A DNA stretch of 64,000 nt from contig NZ_CP134609.1 in assembly GCF_031844705.1 (NCBI RefSeq), forward strand, positions 682,001-746,000. The letters are read 5' to 3'. How positions within the stretch are numbered: the first letter of the stretch is position 1; each line of letters begins with the position of its first letter. Position numbers and translations under genes: made by a program. Below, in pieces: positions 9,883-18,067 of this stretch. The notes beneath the pieces were generated by a model, which was given only the letters and a program-made list of their open reading frames with translations, ran no database searches and was not told the DNA's origin. This DNA is from Streptomyces sp. ITFR-16 (GTDB taxonomy: Bacteria > Actinomycetota > Actinomycetes > Streptomycetales > Streptomycetaceae).

Positions 9883-10890
9883 ATGGCCAACGGTGAATTC
9901 CGGCCGGTATACCACCCGGCCGGTCACGACAATGAACTCCGTTCCGCGTTACAGGACTTGCGTACGGGCCGCTGGCTGGCCATGCGCGATCTGCTGGAGA
10001 GCACCCCGGACTGGACCCGCTGGACCCAGCGCACCCAGGTGCTCGGCGCGGTCGCCGCGGGCTCGGACGCGGTACAGGCCTGGCTGACCGAGGAGCCCCG
10101 CAGCGTCGCCGCCGTGGTGATGCGCGCCCGGGTCGCCGTCGAGCGGGCCGTCCGCGCCCACCGCTCGGGCCACCCCAGCGGGCGGCAGCTCTGGCAGGAG
10201 GCGTGGGAGGCGTGCCGGTCGGCCGCCCACACCTCACGGGCGGACCCGGTGCCCTGGGTCTGCCTGCTGGCCCTCTCCCAGCTGGACGAGGGCCGGAGGC
10301 TGGAGGAGCACCGGCTGCCCCCGCCGGGGCCCATGCTCTTCCCGGGGCCGTGGGGGATGCTCGCGGAGGCCGACAAGCGCGATCCGTACAACCGCGAGGC
10401 CTACCACCGGATGCTCCAGTTCGTCCTGGCCCGCAAGACCGGCGGCTCCGTCTCCGAGGCGGTCAACTTCGTGCAGTGGGCGTCTTCCTCCGCCCCCGAC
10501 GGCTCCGCGCTCCATGTGCTCCCGCTGTACGTACGCGTGGAGCGCTACCGCCGGGAGCAGGGCCACGAGAAGGCGCTCGACCTGCACTGGGTCACCGAGG
10601 ACGCCGAGCGCGAGGCCCTGCGCGCCCTGGAGATCTGGTTCCGGCGCAGCCCCGCCGCCACCCACACCCTGCTCGACCTCAACCATCTGGCGCACGCCCT
10701 GTGGGGGGCGCTGCACTTCGCCGAGGCGGCCGCGGTGTTCCAGGAGCTGGGCCCGTACTTCACCTCGCTCCCCTGGGCCGACCGCTCCCGTTCGCCCGAG
10801 GACCCCGGCGGCGCCGAGGAGGTCTTCGTGCGCGCCCGTGCCCGCGCGTTCGCCGCGGCCCGTGACCCCGGCCGGGGTCCGCACGGCTGA
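9883..10890 (+). CDS. Conserved-looking helical protein of unknown function
   Basis: A 335-residue soluble protein rich in Ala, Arg, Trp and Leu. It consists of repeated amphipathic helices that resemble TPR or SEL1-like pairs (for example ALRALEIWFRRSPAATHTLL and WGALHFAEAAAVFQELGPYF). There is no signal peptide or membrane segment. I do not recognise a named family. The ATG at 9883 has no obvious ribosome binding site within ten bases, so the start is uncertain, although codon bias begins there. It precedes the amino-acid permease by 76 bp and may share its transcript. Confidence 0.75.
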   Translation: MANGEFRPVYHPAGHDNELRSALQDLRTGRWLAMRDLLESTPDWTRWTQRTQVLGAVAAGSDAVQAWLTEEPRSVAAVVMRARVAVERAVRAHRSGHPSGRQLWQEAWEACRSAAHTSRADPVPWVCLLALSQLDEGRRLEEHRLPPPGPMLFPGPWGMLAEADKRDPYNREAYHRMLQFVLARKTGGSVSEAVNFVQWASSSAPDGSALHVLPLYVRVERYRREQGHEKALDLHWVTEDAEREALRALEIWFRRSPAATHTLLDLNHLAHALWGALHFAEAAAVFQELGPYFTSLPWADRSRSPEDPGGAEEVFVRARARAFAAARDPGRGPHG

Positions 10891-10966
10891 GCGGGCCCCG
10901 CAGGCTCCCCCGAGACCCGTCCGTCCCTTGTCCGTCCCCTTCCCCCACCGCTCATGGAGGCCCCCC

Positions 10967-12493
10967 ATGTCCCTGTCCACCTCGAACCGGCAGGGTGCCG
11001 GGATACCGCCGCACGACGAGGAACAACGGCTGCGCGAACTCGGCTACCAGCCGGTGCTGGCCCGCCGCATGGGCGGTTTCGGCAACTTCGCCATCAGCTT
11101 CTCCGTCATCTCGATCCTGTCCGGCTGCATGACCCTGTACGGGTTCGGCATGTCCACGGGCGGTCCGGCGGTGATGCTGTGGGGCTGGGCCGGGGTCGGT
11201 CTGTTCGTGCTCTGTGTCGGCATGGCGCTCGCCGAGGTGACCAGTGCGTATCCGACGTCCGGGGCGCTCTACTACATGGCGGACCGGCTCGGCGGCCGCA
11301 AGTGGGGCTGGTACACGGGCTGGCTGAATCTGCTCGGGCTGCTCGGCGCGATCGCGGGCATCGACTACGGCGCCGCGCTGTTCACCGGCGCGCTGATGAA
11401 CCTGCAGTGGGGCTTCTCGCCCACGCCCGGGAAGACGATGGTCATCTTCCTGTGCATCCTGCTGCTGCACGCCGTGCTGAACCTCTTCGGGGTACGGCTC
11501 GTCAGCGTGCTCAACTCCATCAGCGTGTGGTGGCACCTGGCCGGCGTCGCGGTGATCGTCTCGGTCCTGGCGATCGTGCCCGCGCACCATCAGTCGCCGT
11601 CGTTCGTCTTCACCGAGTTCGTCAACGACACCGGCTGGGAGAACCCGCTCTACGTGGCGGCGATCGGGCTGCTGCTCGCGCAGTACACGTTCTGCGGCTA
11701 CGACGCCTCCGCCCATCTGTCGGAGGAGACCTCGAACGCCTCGGTCGCGGCCGCGCGCGGCATCGTCCGGGCGATCTGGGTCTCCTGGGTGGCCGGTTTC
11801 GTCCTCCTCGCGGGGCTGACGTTCGCGATCCAGGACTACGCGGGCACCCAGGACAGCGCCACGGGGGTGCCGCCGGCCCAGATCCTGATCGACGCGCTGG
11901 GCACCTCGGGCGCCACGGCGATGCTGCTGATCGTGATCGCGGCGCAGCTGTTCTGCGGCAACGCCGAGGTCGCCGCCGCCAGCCGGATGGTGTTCGCCTT
12001 CAGCCGGGACAACGCGCTGCCGGGGTCCTCGCTCTGGCGCAAGGTGAGCGCCCGCACCCAGACCCCGGTCCCGGCGGTGTGGCTCTCGGTGATCGTCGCC
12101 GGGGTGCTCGCCGTGCCGTCGCTGTACTCGGAGACCGCGTACGGAGCGGTGACCGCGATCAACGTCATCGGCATCACGCCCGCGTACGCGATTCCGATCT
12201 TCCTCAAGCTGCGCGCCGGTGACCGCTTCACGCGCGGGCCGTGGCACCTGGGCCGCTGGTCGAAGCCGGTCGGCTGGATCGCGGTGGCCTGGGTGGCGAT
12301 CGTGACCGTGCTGTTCCTGCTGCCGCAGTCATCGCCGGTGACGATCGACTCGATGAACTACGCGTCGATCGCGCTGGTGGCGGTGCTGGTGCTGGCCACC
12401 GTGTGGTGGTTCGTCGCACGCGGCTCGTACGGCACGCCGTCGGCGTACGGCAGCGCCCGTGAGCAGGCGGAGATCGAGGAAGGCATCGTCTGA
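10967..12493 (+). CDS. APC-family amino-acid permease
   Basis: A 508-residue transporter with about twelve membrane segments. The N-terminal signature is LGYQPVLARRMGGFGNFAISFSVISILSG, of which the segment around FGNFAISFS marks the ACT/GABA-permease branch of the APC superfamily. The conserved YDASAHLSEET motif near residue 245 places it with eukaryotic-like amino-acid or GABA/choline permeases (BAT1/UGA4 type). The ATG at 10967 is chosen because GGAGG lies six bases upstream at 10956-10960. The frame is open further upstream only by chance inside the preceding gene. It imports an amino acid or amine by proton symport, with the substrate not determinable. A strong hairpin terminator follows. 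Confidence 0.9.
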   Translation: MSLSTSNRQGAGIPPHDEEQRLRELGYQPVLARRMGGFGNFAISFSVISILSGCMTLYGFGMSTGGPAVMLWGWAGVGLFVLCVGMALAEVTSAYPTSGALYYMADRLGGRKWGWYTGWLNLLGLLGAIAGIDYGAALFTGALMNLQWGFSPTPGKTMVIFLCILLLHAVLNLFGVRLVSVLNSISVWWHLAGVAVIVSVLAIVPAHHQSPSFVFTEFVNDTGWENPLYVAAIGLLLAQYTFCGYDASAHLSEETSNASVAAARGIVRAIWVSWVAGFVLLAGLTFAIQDYAGTQDSATGVPPAQILIDALGTSGATAMLLIVIAAQLFCGNAEVAAASRMVFAFSRDNALPGSSLWRKVSARTQTPVPAVWLSVIVAGVLAVPSLYSETAYGAVTAINVIGITPAYAIPIFLKLRAGDRFTRGPWHLGRWSKPVGWIAVAWVAIVTVLFLLPQSSPVTIDSMNYASIALVAVLVLATVWWFVARGSYGTPSAYGSAREQAEIEEGIV

Positions 12494-12504
12494 GCGAGGG
12501 AATG

Positions 12505-12540
12505 GCCGGTGGGCCGGGGCCGCTGCCCCGGCCCACCGGC
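12505..12540. terminator. Bidirectional hairpin terminator
   Basis: A perfect 16-bp GC stem (GCCGGTGGGCCGGGGC with its complement) around a CGCT loop lies between the convergent permease and TauE-type genes. It can stop transcripts from either side. Confidence 0.85.
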
Positions 12541-12557
12541 GTCTCCTACGACACGCC

Positions 12558-13328
12558 CTAGCCGACCAGGAGGAGTTGCAGGCCGCCGAGGACGGTGGCG
12601 GCGAGGACCAGGCGTTCGAAGAGCAGCTGATTGATCCGGTCCACGCACTTCCGGCCGATCCAGGCGCCCGGGAGCACGAACAGCAGCATGCAGGCGTCCA
12701 GCAGCAGCGACCGCCCGTCGATCAGGCCGAGGCCCACGCTGAACGGCACCTTGGACACGTTGACGATCAGGAAGAACGACGCCGAGGTGCCCAGGAAGCC
12801 GAGCTTGCGGAAGCCGGCGGAGAGCAGATAGAGCGACATGACCGGGCCGCCCGCGTTGGCGACCATGGTGGTGAACCCGCCGAGCACCCCGTACGAGCGG
12901 GCCTTCAGCCGCTCCGCCGCGGTCGGCGGCCCGTCCCCGTCCCCCGGTTCCTCAGCAGTCTCCGACCTGCGGCGACGCCACATCGTGACCCCCGCCATGA
13001 AGAGCAGGATCGCGCCGATCGAGGTCCGCACGGCCGCGTCGTCGGCCCACAGCATGAAGAGCGTGCCCGCCACCACGCCGACGGCGACGGCCGGGAAGAG
13101 CCTCAGCAGGGTAGGCCAGTGCGCGTGGCGCCGGTAGGTGAGCACGGCCAGTACGTCGCCGGCGATGAGGATCGGGAGCAGCACCCCGGTGGACTCGCGG
13201 GCGGGGAGCACCGCCGCGAAGACCGCGAGACTGATCGTATTGGCACCGCTGACGGCCGTCTTGGAGAAGCCGACGAGTGCGGATGCCGCGGCCAGTGCCG
13301 CCAGTTGCCAGAGAGTAAGGGTGTCCAT
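12558..13328 (-). CDS. TauE/SafE family sulfite or organosulfonate exporter
   Basis: A 256-residue membrane protein with about eight hydrophobic segments. The family's internal duplication is visible as paired motifs SALVGFSKTAVSGANT near residue 18 and GGFTTMVANAGGPVMSLYLL near residue 150. It starts at the ATG at 13328 (MDTLTLWQL). The open frame runs far upstream only because it is antisense to the next gene. TauE/SafE proteins export sulfite or sulfonated compounds or move related anions. Nothing nearby specifies the substrate. Confidence 0.88.
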   Translation of the reverse strand: MDTLTLWQLAALAAASALVGFSKTAVSGANTISLAVFAAVLPARESTGVLLPILIAGDVLAVLTYRRHAHWPTLLRLFPAVAVGVVAGTLFMLWADDAAVRTSIGAILLFMAGVTMWRRRRSETAEEPGDGDGPPTAAERLKARSYGVLGGFTTMVANAGGPVMSLYLLSAGFRKLGFLGTSASFFLIVNVSKVPFSVGLGLIDGRSLLLDACMLLFVLPGAWIGRKCVDRINQLLFERLVLAATVLGGLQLLLVG

Positions 13329-13416
13329 GCCAGGGACAGATCGTAATCCCCTACGATTTTCGGCCTGCCGCCGGATGCCCCGGGAAACGGTCACCGGCAT
13401 GGTTATGCTGCGCTCC

Positions 13417-13443
13417 AAGCGCTCACACGAAGCGTTCAAACGC
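13417..13443. promoter_or_regulatory. Candidate operator of the DeoR/LacI hybrid regulator (autoregulatory)
   Basis: Two adjoining 13-bp direct repeats, AAGCGCTCACACG (13417-13429) and AAGCGTTCAAACG (13430-13442), lie 36-62 bp upstream of the regulator gene. The second, extended as GAAGCGTTCAAACGC, recurs in inverted orientation with one mismatch right after the regulator gene at 14649-14663, in front of the ABC operon. Sharing one box at both ends of a regulator gene is typical of an autoregulator that also controls the next operon. Confidence 0.6.
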
Positions 13444-13478
13444 ACAACGCGCAGCGGTACGGCGAGGGGGCCAGCAGC

Positions 13479-14648
13479 ATGCGGGAGCCGGTTGAACTCA
13501 GGCGGCAGCGAATCCTGGCGGTGGTGGAGTCGCGCGGCCCGGTCAAGGTCAGCGCGCTGGCGGCCGAACTGGACGTCTCCGTGGTCACCGTGCGCCGGGA
13601 CGTCGAGGAGCTGACCCGGGCGGGGCGGCTGCGGCGCGGTCACGGTCTGGCCCGGCCGCTGCGGGACCCGGCACGGCCGGCGGCCCTGCCGGCGCCCCGG
13701 GACGGCGAGCCGGCCCACGACCAGGGCGCGGTCGCCCTGGTCGTACCGGAACGGCACTCGTATCTGTACGAGACGCTGCACGGGGCGCGGACCGTGCTGG
13801 AGGAGGCCGGGATCCGGATCGCCCTGCACATCGCGCCGCAGGCACCCGGCGGCGAACGGCCCCTGGTGGAGCGGGCGTTGGCCGACGGGGCGCGGGGGCT
13901 GCTGATCGCTCCCCGGTGGCGCAACCCGCTCTCCGAGGAGCGGGACTACGGATGGCTCGCGGACGTCGGGGTGCCGACCGTGCTGATGGAGCGCAGGCCC
14001 CGGCCGGGCAGCGCCATGCACGCCCTGGACTCGGTCTGCTCCGACCACTGGTACGGGGCGTATCTCGCCGTGGAGCACCTGGTCTCGCTCGGCCACCGGC
14101 GGATCGTGATGGCCGCCCGTGACGACAGCCCGACCGCGCGCAGTCTGCGGACGGCGTTCGCGGAGATCGTGCGGGAGCGGCCCGAGGTGGAGGACTGGAC
14201 GGTGGTGCTGAGTTCTCCGGACGCGGTGCCGGGGCCCGTCACGGCGGAGCCCGCGACGGGCGGCCACGGGACGGGGGCCGGGGCGCCGGGCGGGGTCGGC
14301 GCACCGCTCGATCTGGCCGCGCTGCTGCGGGAGCGCCGGGCCACGGCGGCGGTGCTGCACGGCGACGTGGACGCGCTGATGCTCGTCCAGCGGCTGGCGG
14401 AGAGCGGGGTGCAGGTGCCCCGGGACTGTTCGGTGGTGGCGTACGACGACGTGGTGGCGGCGCTGGGCAGCACCCCGCTGACGGCGGTGGCACCGCCCAA
14501 GGCGGAGGTCGGCAGGGCCGCCGCCGAACTGCTGCTGCTCCGGCTCTCCGAGGGGCCTGGGGCGGCCGGTCCCGTACGCAGGACGGAGCTGCTGCCGGAG
14601 CTGAAGGTCCGGGGATCGGCGCAGGCGGTCATCCCCGCCAACGACTGA
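13479..14648 (+). CDS. Hybrid regulator: DeoR-type HTH fused to LacI-type sugar-sensing domain
   Basis: A 389-residue protein. Residues 1-55 are a DeoR winged helix (ELRRQRILAVVESRGPVKVSALAAELDVSVVTVRRDVEEL). Residues 85-380 are a periplasmic-binding-protein fold of LacI/PurR type (VALVVPERHSYLYETLHGARTVLEEAGI, LGHRRIVMAA, DCSVVAYDDVVAA). Ordinary DeoR proteins carry a sugar-phosphate-isomerase-like sensor instead, so this swap implies sensing of a free sugar rather than a phosphate. It should repress the downstream ABC importer until the imported sugar binds. Matching boxes precede both its own gene and that operon. The ATG at 13479 is preceded by GAGGGGG. An insert rich in Gly/Ala/Pro near residues 255-270 looks like a surface loop. 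Confidence 0.88.
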   Translation: MREPVELRRQRILAVVESRGPVKVSALAAELDVSVVTVRRDVEELTRAGRLRRGHGLARPLRDPARPAALPAPRDGEPAHDQGAVALVVPERHSYLYETLHGARTVLEEAGIRIALHIAPQAPGGERPLVERALADGARGLLIAPRWRNPLSEERDYGWLADVGVPTVLMERRPRPGSAMHALDSVCSDHWYGAYLAVEHLVSLGHRRIVMAARDDSPTARSLRTAFAEIVRERPEVEDWTVVLSSPDAVPGPVTAEPATGGHGTGAGAPGGVGAPLDLAALLRERRATAAVLHGDVDALMLVQRLAESGVQVPRDCSVVAYDDVVAALGSTPLTAVAPPKAEVGRAAAELLLLRLSEGPGAAGPVRRTELLPELKVRGSAQAVIPAND

Positions 14649-14667
14649 GCGTTTGACCGCTTCAAGC
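14649..14667. promoter_or_regulatory. Candidate operator of the ABC sugar operon
   Basis: The sequence at 14649-14663, read on the minus strand, is GAAGCGGTCAAACGC. It differs at one of 15 positions from the box at 13429-13443 upstream of the regulator gene. It contains a TTGA/TCAA inverted pair and begins at the base after the regulator stop codon. Confidence 0.6.
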
Positions 14668-14684
14668 AAGTTCTGAGCGATCTA

Positions 14685-14714
14685 TTGACCGATACCGATC
14701 AGCCGATCAGGATT
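14685..14714 (+). promoter_or_regulatory. Candidate promoter of the ABC sugar operon
   Basis: TTGACC at 14685-14690 and CAGGAT at 14709-14714 are separated by 18 bp, close to the vegetative SigHrdB consensus. It lies about 35 bp upstream of the first operon gene and just downstream of the shared operator box. Confidence 0.5.
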
Positions 14715-14750
14715 CCCCGTGTCTTGAACCAGTAGCCGCGGGAGGCGCCC

Positions 14751-16118
14751 ATGCCCGGTCGACAGAGCCGTCGATCCGTGCTCGCCACGATGGCCGCACT
14801 GCCGCTGGCGGGCGCACTGAGCGCCTGCACCGGCGGCGGCCCATCGGGGCGGGACAGCACCAGCAGCAGGACCAGCACCGTCAGCGACACCTCCGGCCGT
14901 GGCGCGACCCGCATCACCTTCTGGTCCGCCCTGCGCGGCAGCCAGGAAGTGGTGGACGCGTTCAACCGGACGCACCGCACGATCCAGGTCGACTACCAGC
15001 AGATCCCCGCAGGGGGCCAGGGCGGCTACGCGAAGCTCAGCAACGCCTCGCGGGCCGGCAACGCCCCGGACGTCGCGACGATCGAGTACCCCCAGCTCCC
15101 CGGCTTCGCGATCGACGGGGTGGCCCTGGAACTCACGGACCTGATCGGCGACAAGCTGCGGTCCGCGCTGCTGCCCCAGGCGCTGGGGCTGACCACGTTC
15201 GAGAAGCGAGTCTTCAGCGTCCCGCTCGACGTCGAACCGATGGTGATGCACTACCGCACCGACCTGTTCGAGCAGTACGGCCTGGACGTCCCCCGCACCT
15301 GGGAGGAGTTCGAGGAGACGGCCCGCACCGTGCGCGACAGGGCGCCCGGCCGGCGGCTGGCCGTCTTCGCCACGGACGGCGGCCCGCAGTTCGCCGCGTT
15401 CGCCTGGCAGGCGGGCGCCCAGTGGTTCGACACCGGCGCCGGCGCCTGGAACGTCTCGCTGGCCGACGCGCCCACCCGCCGGGTGGCGGCGTACTGGCAG
15501 CGGCTGATCGACCAGGACCTCGTCTCCATGACTCCGGTGGACACCCGCCAGTACGACGCCCTGGTCAGCGGCGGCAAGGTGCTGGCCCGGCTCAGCGGCG
15601 CCTGGGACGCCGGCGCCCAGATGAACGCCAGGCCCGGCCAGAAGGGACAGTGGGCCATCGCCCCGCTCCCCCAGTGGGACAAGGGCGGCACCGCACTCGG
15701 TACCCACGGTGGATCGACCTTCGCGGTCACCCGGGACAGCCGCCACCCGGAAGCCGCGCTGGAGTTCATCGAGTGGCAGGTCTCGCACCCCGACGCGCTG
15801 CGCGCCCGGCTCTCCAGCGGGGCCAGCAGCCAGTACCCGGCCGCCCCCGGCCTCGTCGCCGTCGGCCGCAAGGCCTTCGACCGGGCCTACTACAGCGGCC
15901 AGGACATCTACACCCTCTTCGAGCAGGAGGCGCACAAGATCCGGGACGGCTGGACCTGGGGACCGCGGATGACCGCGACGCAGAAGGTCATCCAGGACGG
16001 CTTCGCCCGGGTGAGCGGCGGTCAGGGCTCACTGATCGACGCCGTCCGCGCGGCCCAGGACGGCACCATGCCCGACCTCAGGGCGCTGGGCCTGGCCACC
16101 ACCGAGCACAGCAGCTGA
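14751..16118 (+). CDS. ABC sugar-binding lipoprotein (family 1)
   Basis: A 455-residue extracellular solute-binding protein. The leader MPGRQSRRSVLATMAALPLAG has a twin-arginine-like RRS and ends in the lipobox LSAC, with Cys26 the lipidated residue, followed by a Ser/Thr/Gly linker. The body shows the family-1 pattern ITFWSALRGSQEVVDAFNRTH, typical of CUT1 oligosaccharide binders. It is the first gene of an operon with two permeases, a 2-hydroxyacid dehydrogenase and a DUF2264 protein. The operon lacks an ATPase gene. The DUF2264 neighbour suggests an oligosaccharide bearing uronic acid or rhamnose, but this is inference. Confidence 0.9.
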   Translation: MPGRQSRRSVLATMAALPLAGALSACTGGGPSGRDSTSSRTSTVSDTSGRGATRITFWSALRGSQEVVDAFNRTHRTIQVDYQQIPAGGQGGYAKLSNASRAGNAPDVATIEYPQLPGFAIDGVALELTDLIGDKLRSALLPQALGLTTFEKRVFSVPLDVEPMVMHYRTDLFEQYGLDVPRTWEEFEETARTVRDRAPGRRLAVFATDGGPQFAAFAWQAGAQWFDTGAGAWNVSLADAPTRRVAAYWQRLIDQDLVSMTPVDTRQYDALVSGGKVLARLSGAWDAGAQMNARPGQKGQWAIAPLPQWDKGGTALGTHGGSTFAVTRDSRHPEAALEFIEWQVSHPDALRARLSSGASSQYPAAPGLVAVGRKAFDRAYYSGQDIYTLFEQEAHKIRDGWTWGPRMTATQKVIQDGFARVSGGQGSLIDAVRAAQDGTMPDLRALGLATTEHSS

Positions 16119-16163
16119 GCCGTGCACCGTCCCCCTTCCCAGCAGCAGAGAGGCAGGTGACCC

Positions 16164-17153
16164 ATGACCAGCCCCCTCACGGCATCCGCCCCCGTGGACG
16201 CCACCGCGGCGCCGGCCGGGCCCACCACGTCCCCGCGCACCACGCACCGCTCCGCGCGGCGCCGTGAACTCGGCGCGTGCGGCGCCCTGATGACCCCCTT
16301 CTTCATCCTTCTGGTGACGGTCTTCCTGATTCCGGTCGGAACCGCCGTCTGGCTCAGCTTCTTCAGCGACGACCAGCCGGGGCTCGGCTTCGGCCCGGAG
16401 CGCACGGTCTTCGTCGGACTGCGCAGCTACACCGCCGTACTGACCGACCCGACCTTCCTGAGCAGCCTGGGCACGGTCGTCCTGTACTGCGTGATCTACA
16501 TACCCCTGATGGTGATCGGCGCGCTGGCGCTGGCCCTGCTGCTGGACTCCGGCGTGGTGCGGCTGCGCTCCTGGGCACAGCTCGGGCTGTTCCTGCCGCA
16601 CGCCGTGCCCGGCATCATCGCCGCCGTCATCTGGCTCTACCTCTACACGCCGGGGCTGAGCCCGGTGATCGACCTGCTCGGCAAGGCGGACATCACGGTC
16701 GACTTCCTCGGTCTCCACACGGTGGTGCCGTCGATCGTCAACATCGCCCTGTGGAGCAACCTCGGCTACAACATGGTGGTCTTCTACGCCGCCCTGCAGG
16801 CCGTGCCGCGCGAGGTCATCGAGGCGTCCGTCGTCGACGGCGCCGGACCCGTCCGCACCGCGCTCCAGGTCAAGACGCCACTGGTGCGCTCCTCGATCGT
16901 GATGGTCGCGATGTTCACGCTGATCTTCGCGCTCCAGCTGTTCACGGAGCCCATGCTGCTCAGCCAGGCGACACCGATGATCAGCGCACGGTTCTCGCCG
17001 AGCATGTACATCTACGACGCCGCGTTCACCCGGAACAACTACGGCCTGGCCGCCGCCGCCTCGGTCGTCCTGCTGGTCTGCACGATCGCCCTGTCCTACG
17101 GCGTGACCCGCTGGACCAACCGCTCCGACGCCCCCGAGGAGGCCGCCCGATGA
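16164..17153 (+). CDS. ABC sugar permease (MalF-type)
   Basis: A 329-residue inner-membrane permease with six predicted helices after a 40-residue cytoplasmic N-terminus. The EAA loop that docks the ATPase is at residues 219-240 (IEASVVDGAGPVRTALQVKT). The gene is preceded by GCAGGTGACCC and its stop overlaps the ATG of the second permease. It forms the membrane channel with that partner and should use a separately encoded ATPase of MsiK type. Confidence 0.9.
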   Translation: MTSPLTASAPVDATAAPAGPTTSPRTTHRSARRRELGACGALMTPFFILLVTVFLIPVGTAVWLSFFSDDQPGLGFGPERTVFVGLRSYTAVLTDPTFLSSLGTVVLYCVIYIPLMVIGALALALLLDSGVVRLRSWAQLGLFLPHAVPGIIAAVIWLYLYTPGLSPVIDLLGKADITVDFLGLHTVVPSIVNIALWSNLGYNMVVFYAALQAVPREVIEASVVDGAGPVRTALQVKTPLVRSSIVMVAMFTLIFALQLFTEPMLLSQATPMISARFSPSMYIYDAAFTRNNYGLAAAASVVLLVCTIALSYGVTRWTNRSDAPEEAAR

Positions 17154-18025
17154 GCGCCACGAGCCCCACCCGCACCGCCGCCGCCCTGCGCCCCCGGCTC
17201 CTGGGCCGGTCCGTCGTCAACCTGGTCGTCGGCGTCTCCGTGCTCTACACCCTGCTGCCGGTGCTGTGGCTGGTGCTCGCCGCCTCCAAGGACCGGGACG
17301 CGCTGTTCGGCAGCGACGTCCTGTCGCTCGACCACTTCTCCTTCGCGCAGAACATCAAGGACCTGTTCGCGATGGACGGCGGCCTGTACACGCGGTGGTA
17401 CGGCAACAGCCTGCTGTACGCGGTCCTCGGCGCGGCCCTCGGGGCGCTGGTGAGCATCGCCTGCGGGTACGCCTTCGACAAGTACCGCTTCGCGCACAAG
17501 GAGAAGCTGTTCGGTCTGGTGCTCGCCGCGGTGATGGTGCCGCAGACCGTGCTCGCGCTGCCGCTCTATCTGATGGCGTCCCAGGCCGGTCTGGTCAACA
17601 CCTTCTGGGCCGTGTTCATCCCGGTGCTCTTCAACCCGTTCGGCGTGTACCTCGGCCGGATCTTCAGCCAGGGGTACGTGCCCGACGAGGTGCTCGAAGC
17701 CGCCCGGGTGGACGGGGCCGGCGAGCTGACGACGTACTTCCGGGTCGCGCTGCGCATGCTGGGGCCGGGCCTGGTCACCGTGTTCCTCTTCCAGCTCACC
17801 GCCATCTGGAACAACTTCTTCCTGCCCATGGTGATGCTCTCCGACCAGGACCTGTATCCCGTCAGCCTCGGCCTCTACACCTGGAACAGCGCCGCCACCG
17901 TCTCGCCCGAGTACTACCCCGTGGTGATCATGGGTTCGCTGCTCGCGGTCCTGCCGCTGATCCTCGCCTTCGCGCTGCTCCAGCGCTTCTGGAAGTCGGG
18001 GCTCACGGCGGGCGCCGTCAAGTAG
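17150..18025 (+). CDS. ABC sugar permease (MalG-type)
   Basis: A 291-residue permease starting at the ATG that overlaps the preceding stop codon (ATGA at 17150-17153). It has six helices, beginning SVVNLVVGVSVLYTLLPVLWLVL. The EAA loop reads EAARVDGAGELTTYFRVALRMLGPG near residue 185. The C-terminus (LLQRFWKSGLTAGAVK) is the typical MalG-like end that contacts the ATPase. It pairs with the upstream MalF-type subunit. Confidence 0.9.
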   Translation: MSATSPTRTAAALRPRLLGRSVVNLVVGVSVLYTLLPVLWLVLAASKDRDALFGSDVLSLDHFSFAQNIKDLFAMDGGLYTRWYGNSLLYAVLGAALGALVSIACGYAFDKYRFAHKEKLFGLVLAAVMVPQTVLALPLYLMASQAGLVNTFWAVFIPVLFNPFGVYLGRIFSQGYVPDEVLEAARVDGAGELTTYFRVALRMLGPGLVTVFLFQLTAIWNNFFLPMVMLSDQDLYPVSLGLYTWNSAATVSPEYYPVVIMGSLLAVLPLILAFALLQRFWKSGLTAGAVK

Positions 18026-18067
18026 CCCTGCTCGTCAGCCCGTTCCCGTCCCCTCGCCTGGAGAAAG

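Noticed and set aside
12558..14669. Reading the TauE-type protein as a 703-residue fusion
   Set aside because: The extra N-terminal 447 residues are antisense to the DeoR/LacI regulator and not protein-like. The ATG at 13328 gives the normal family length.
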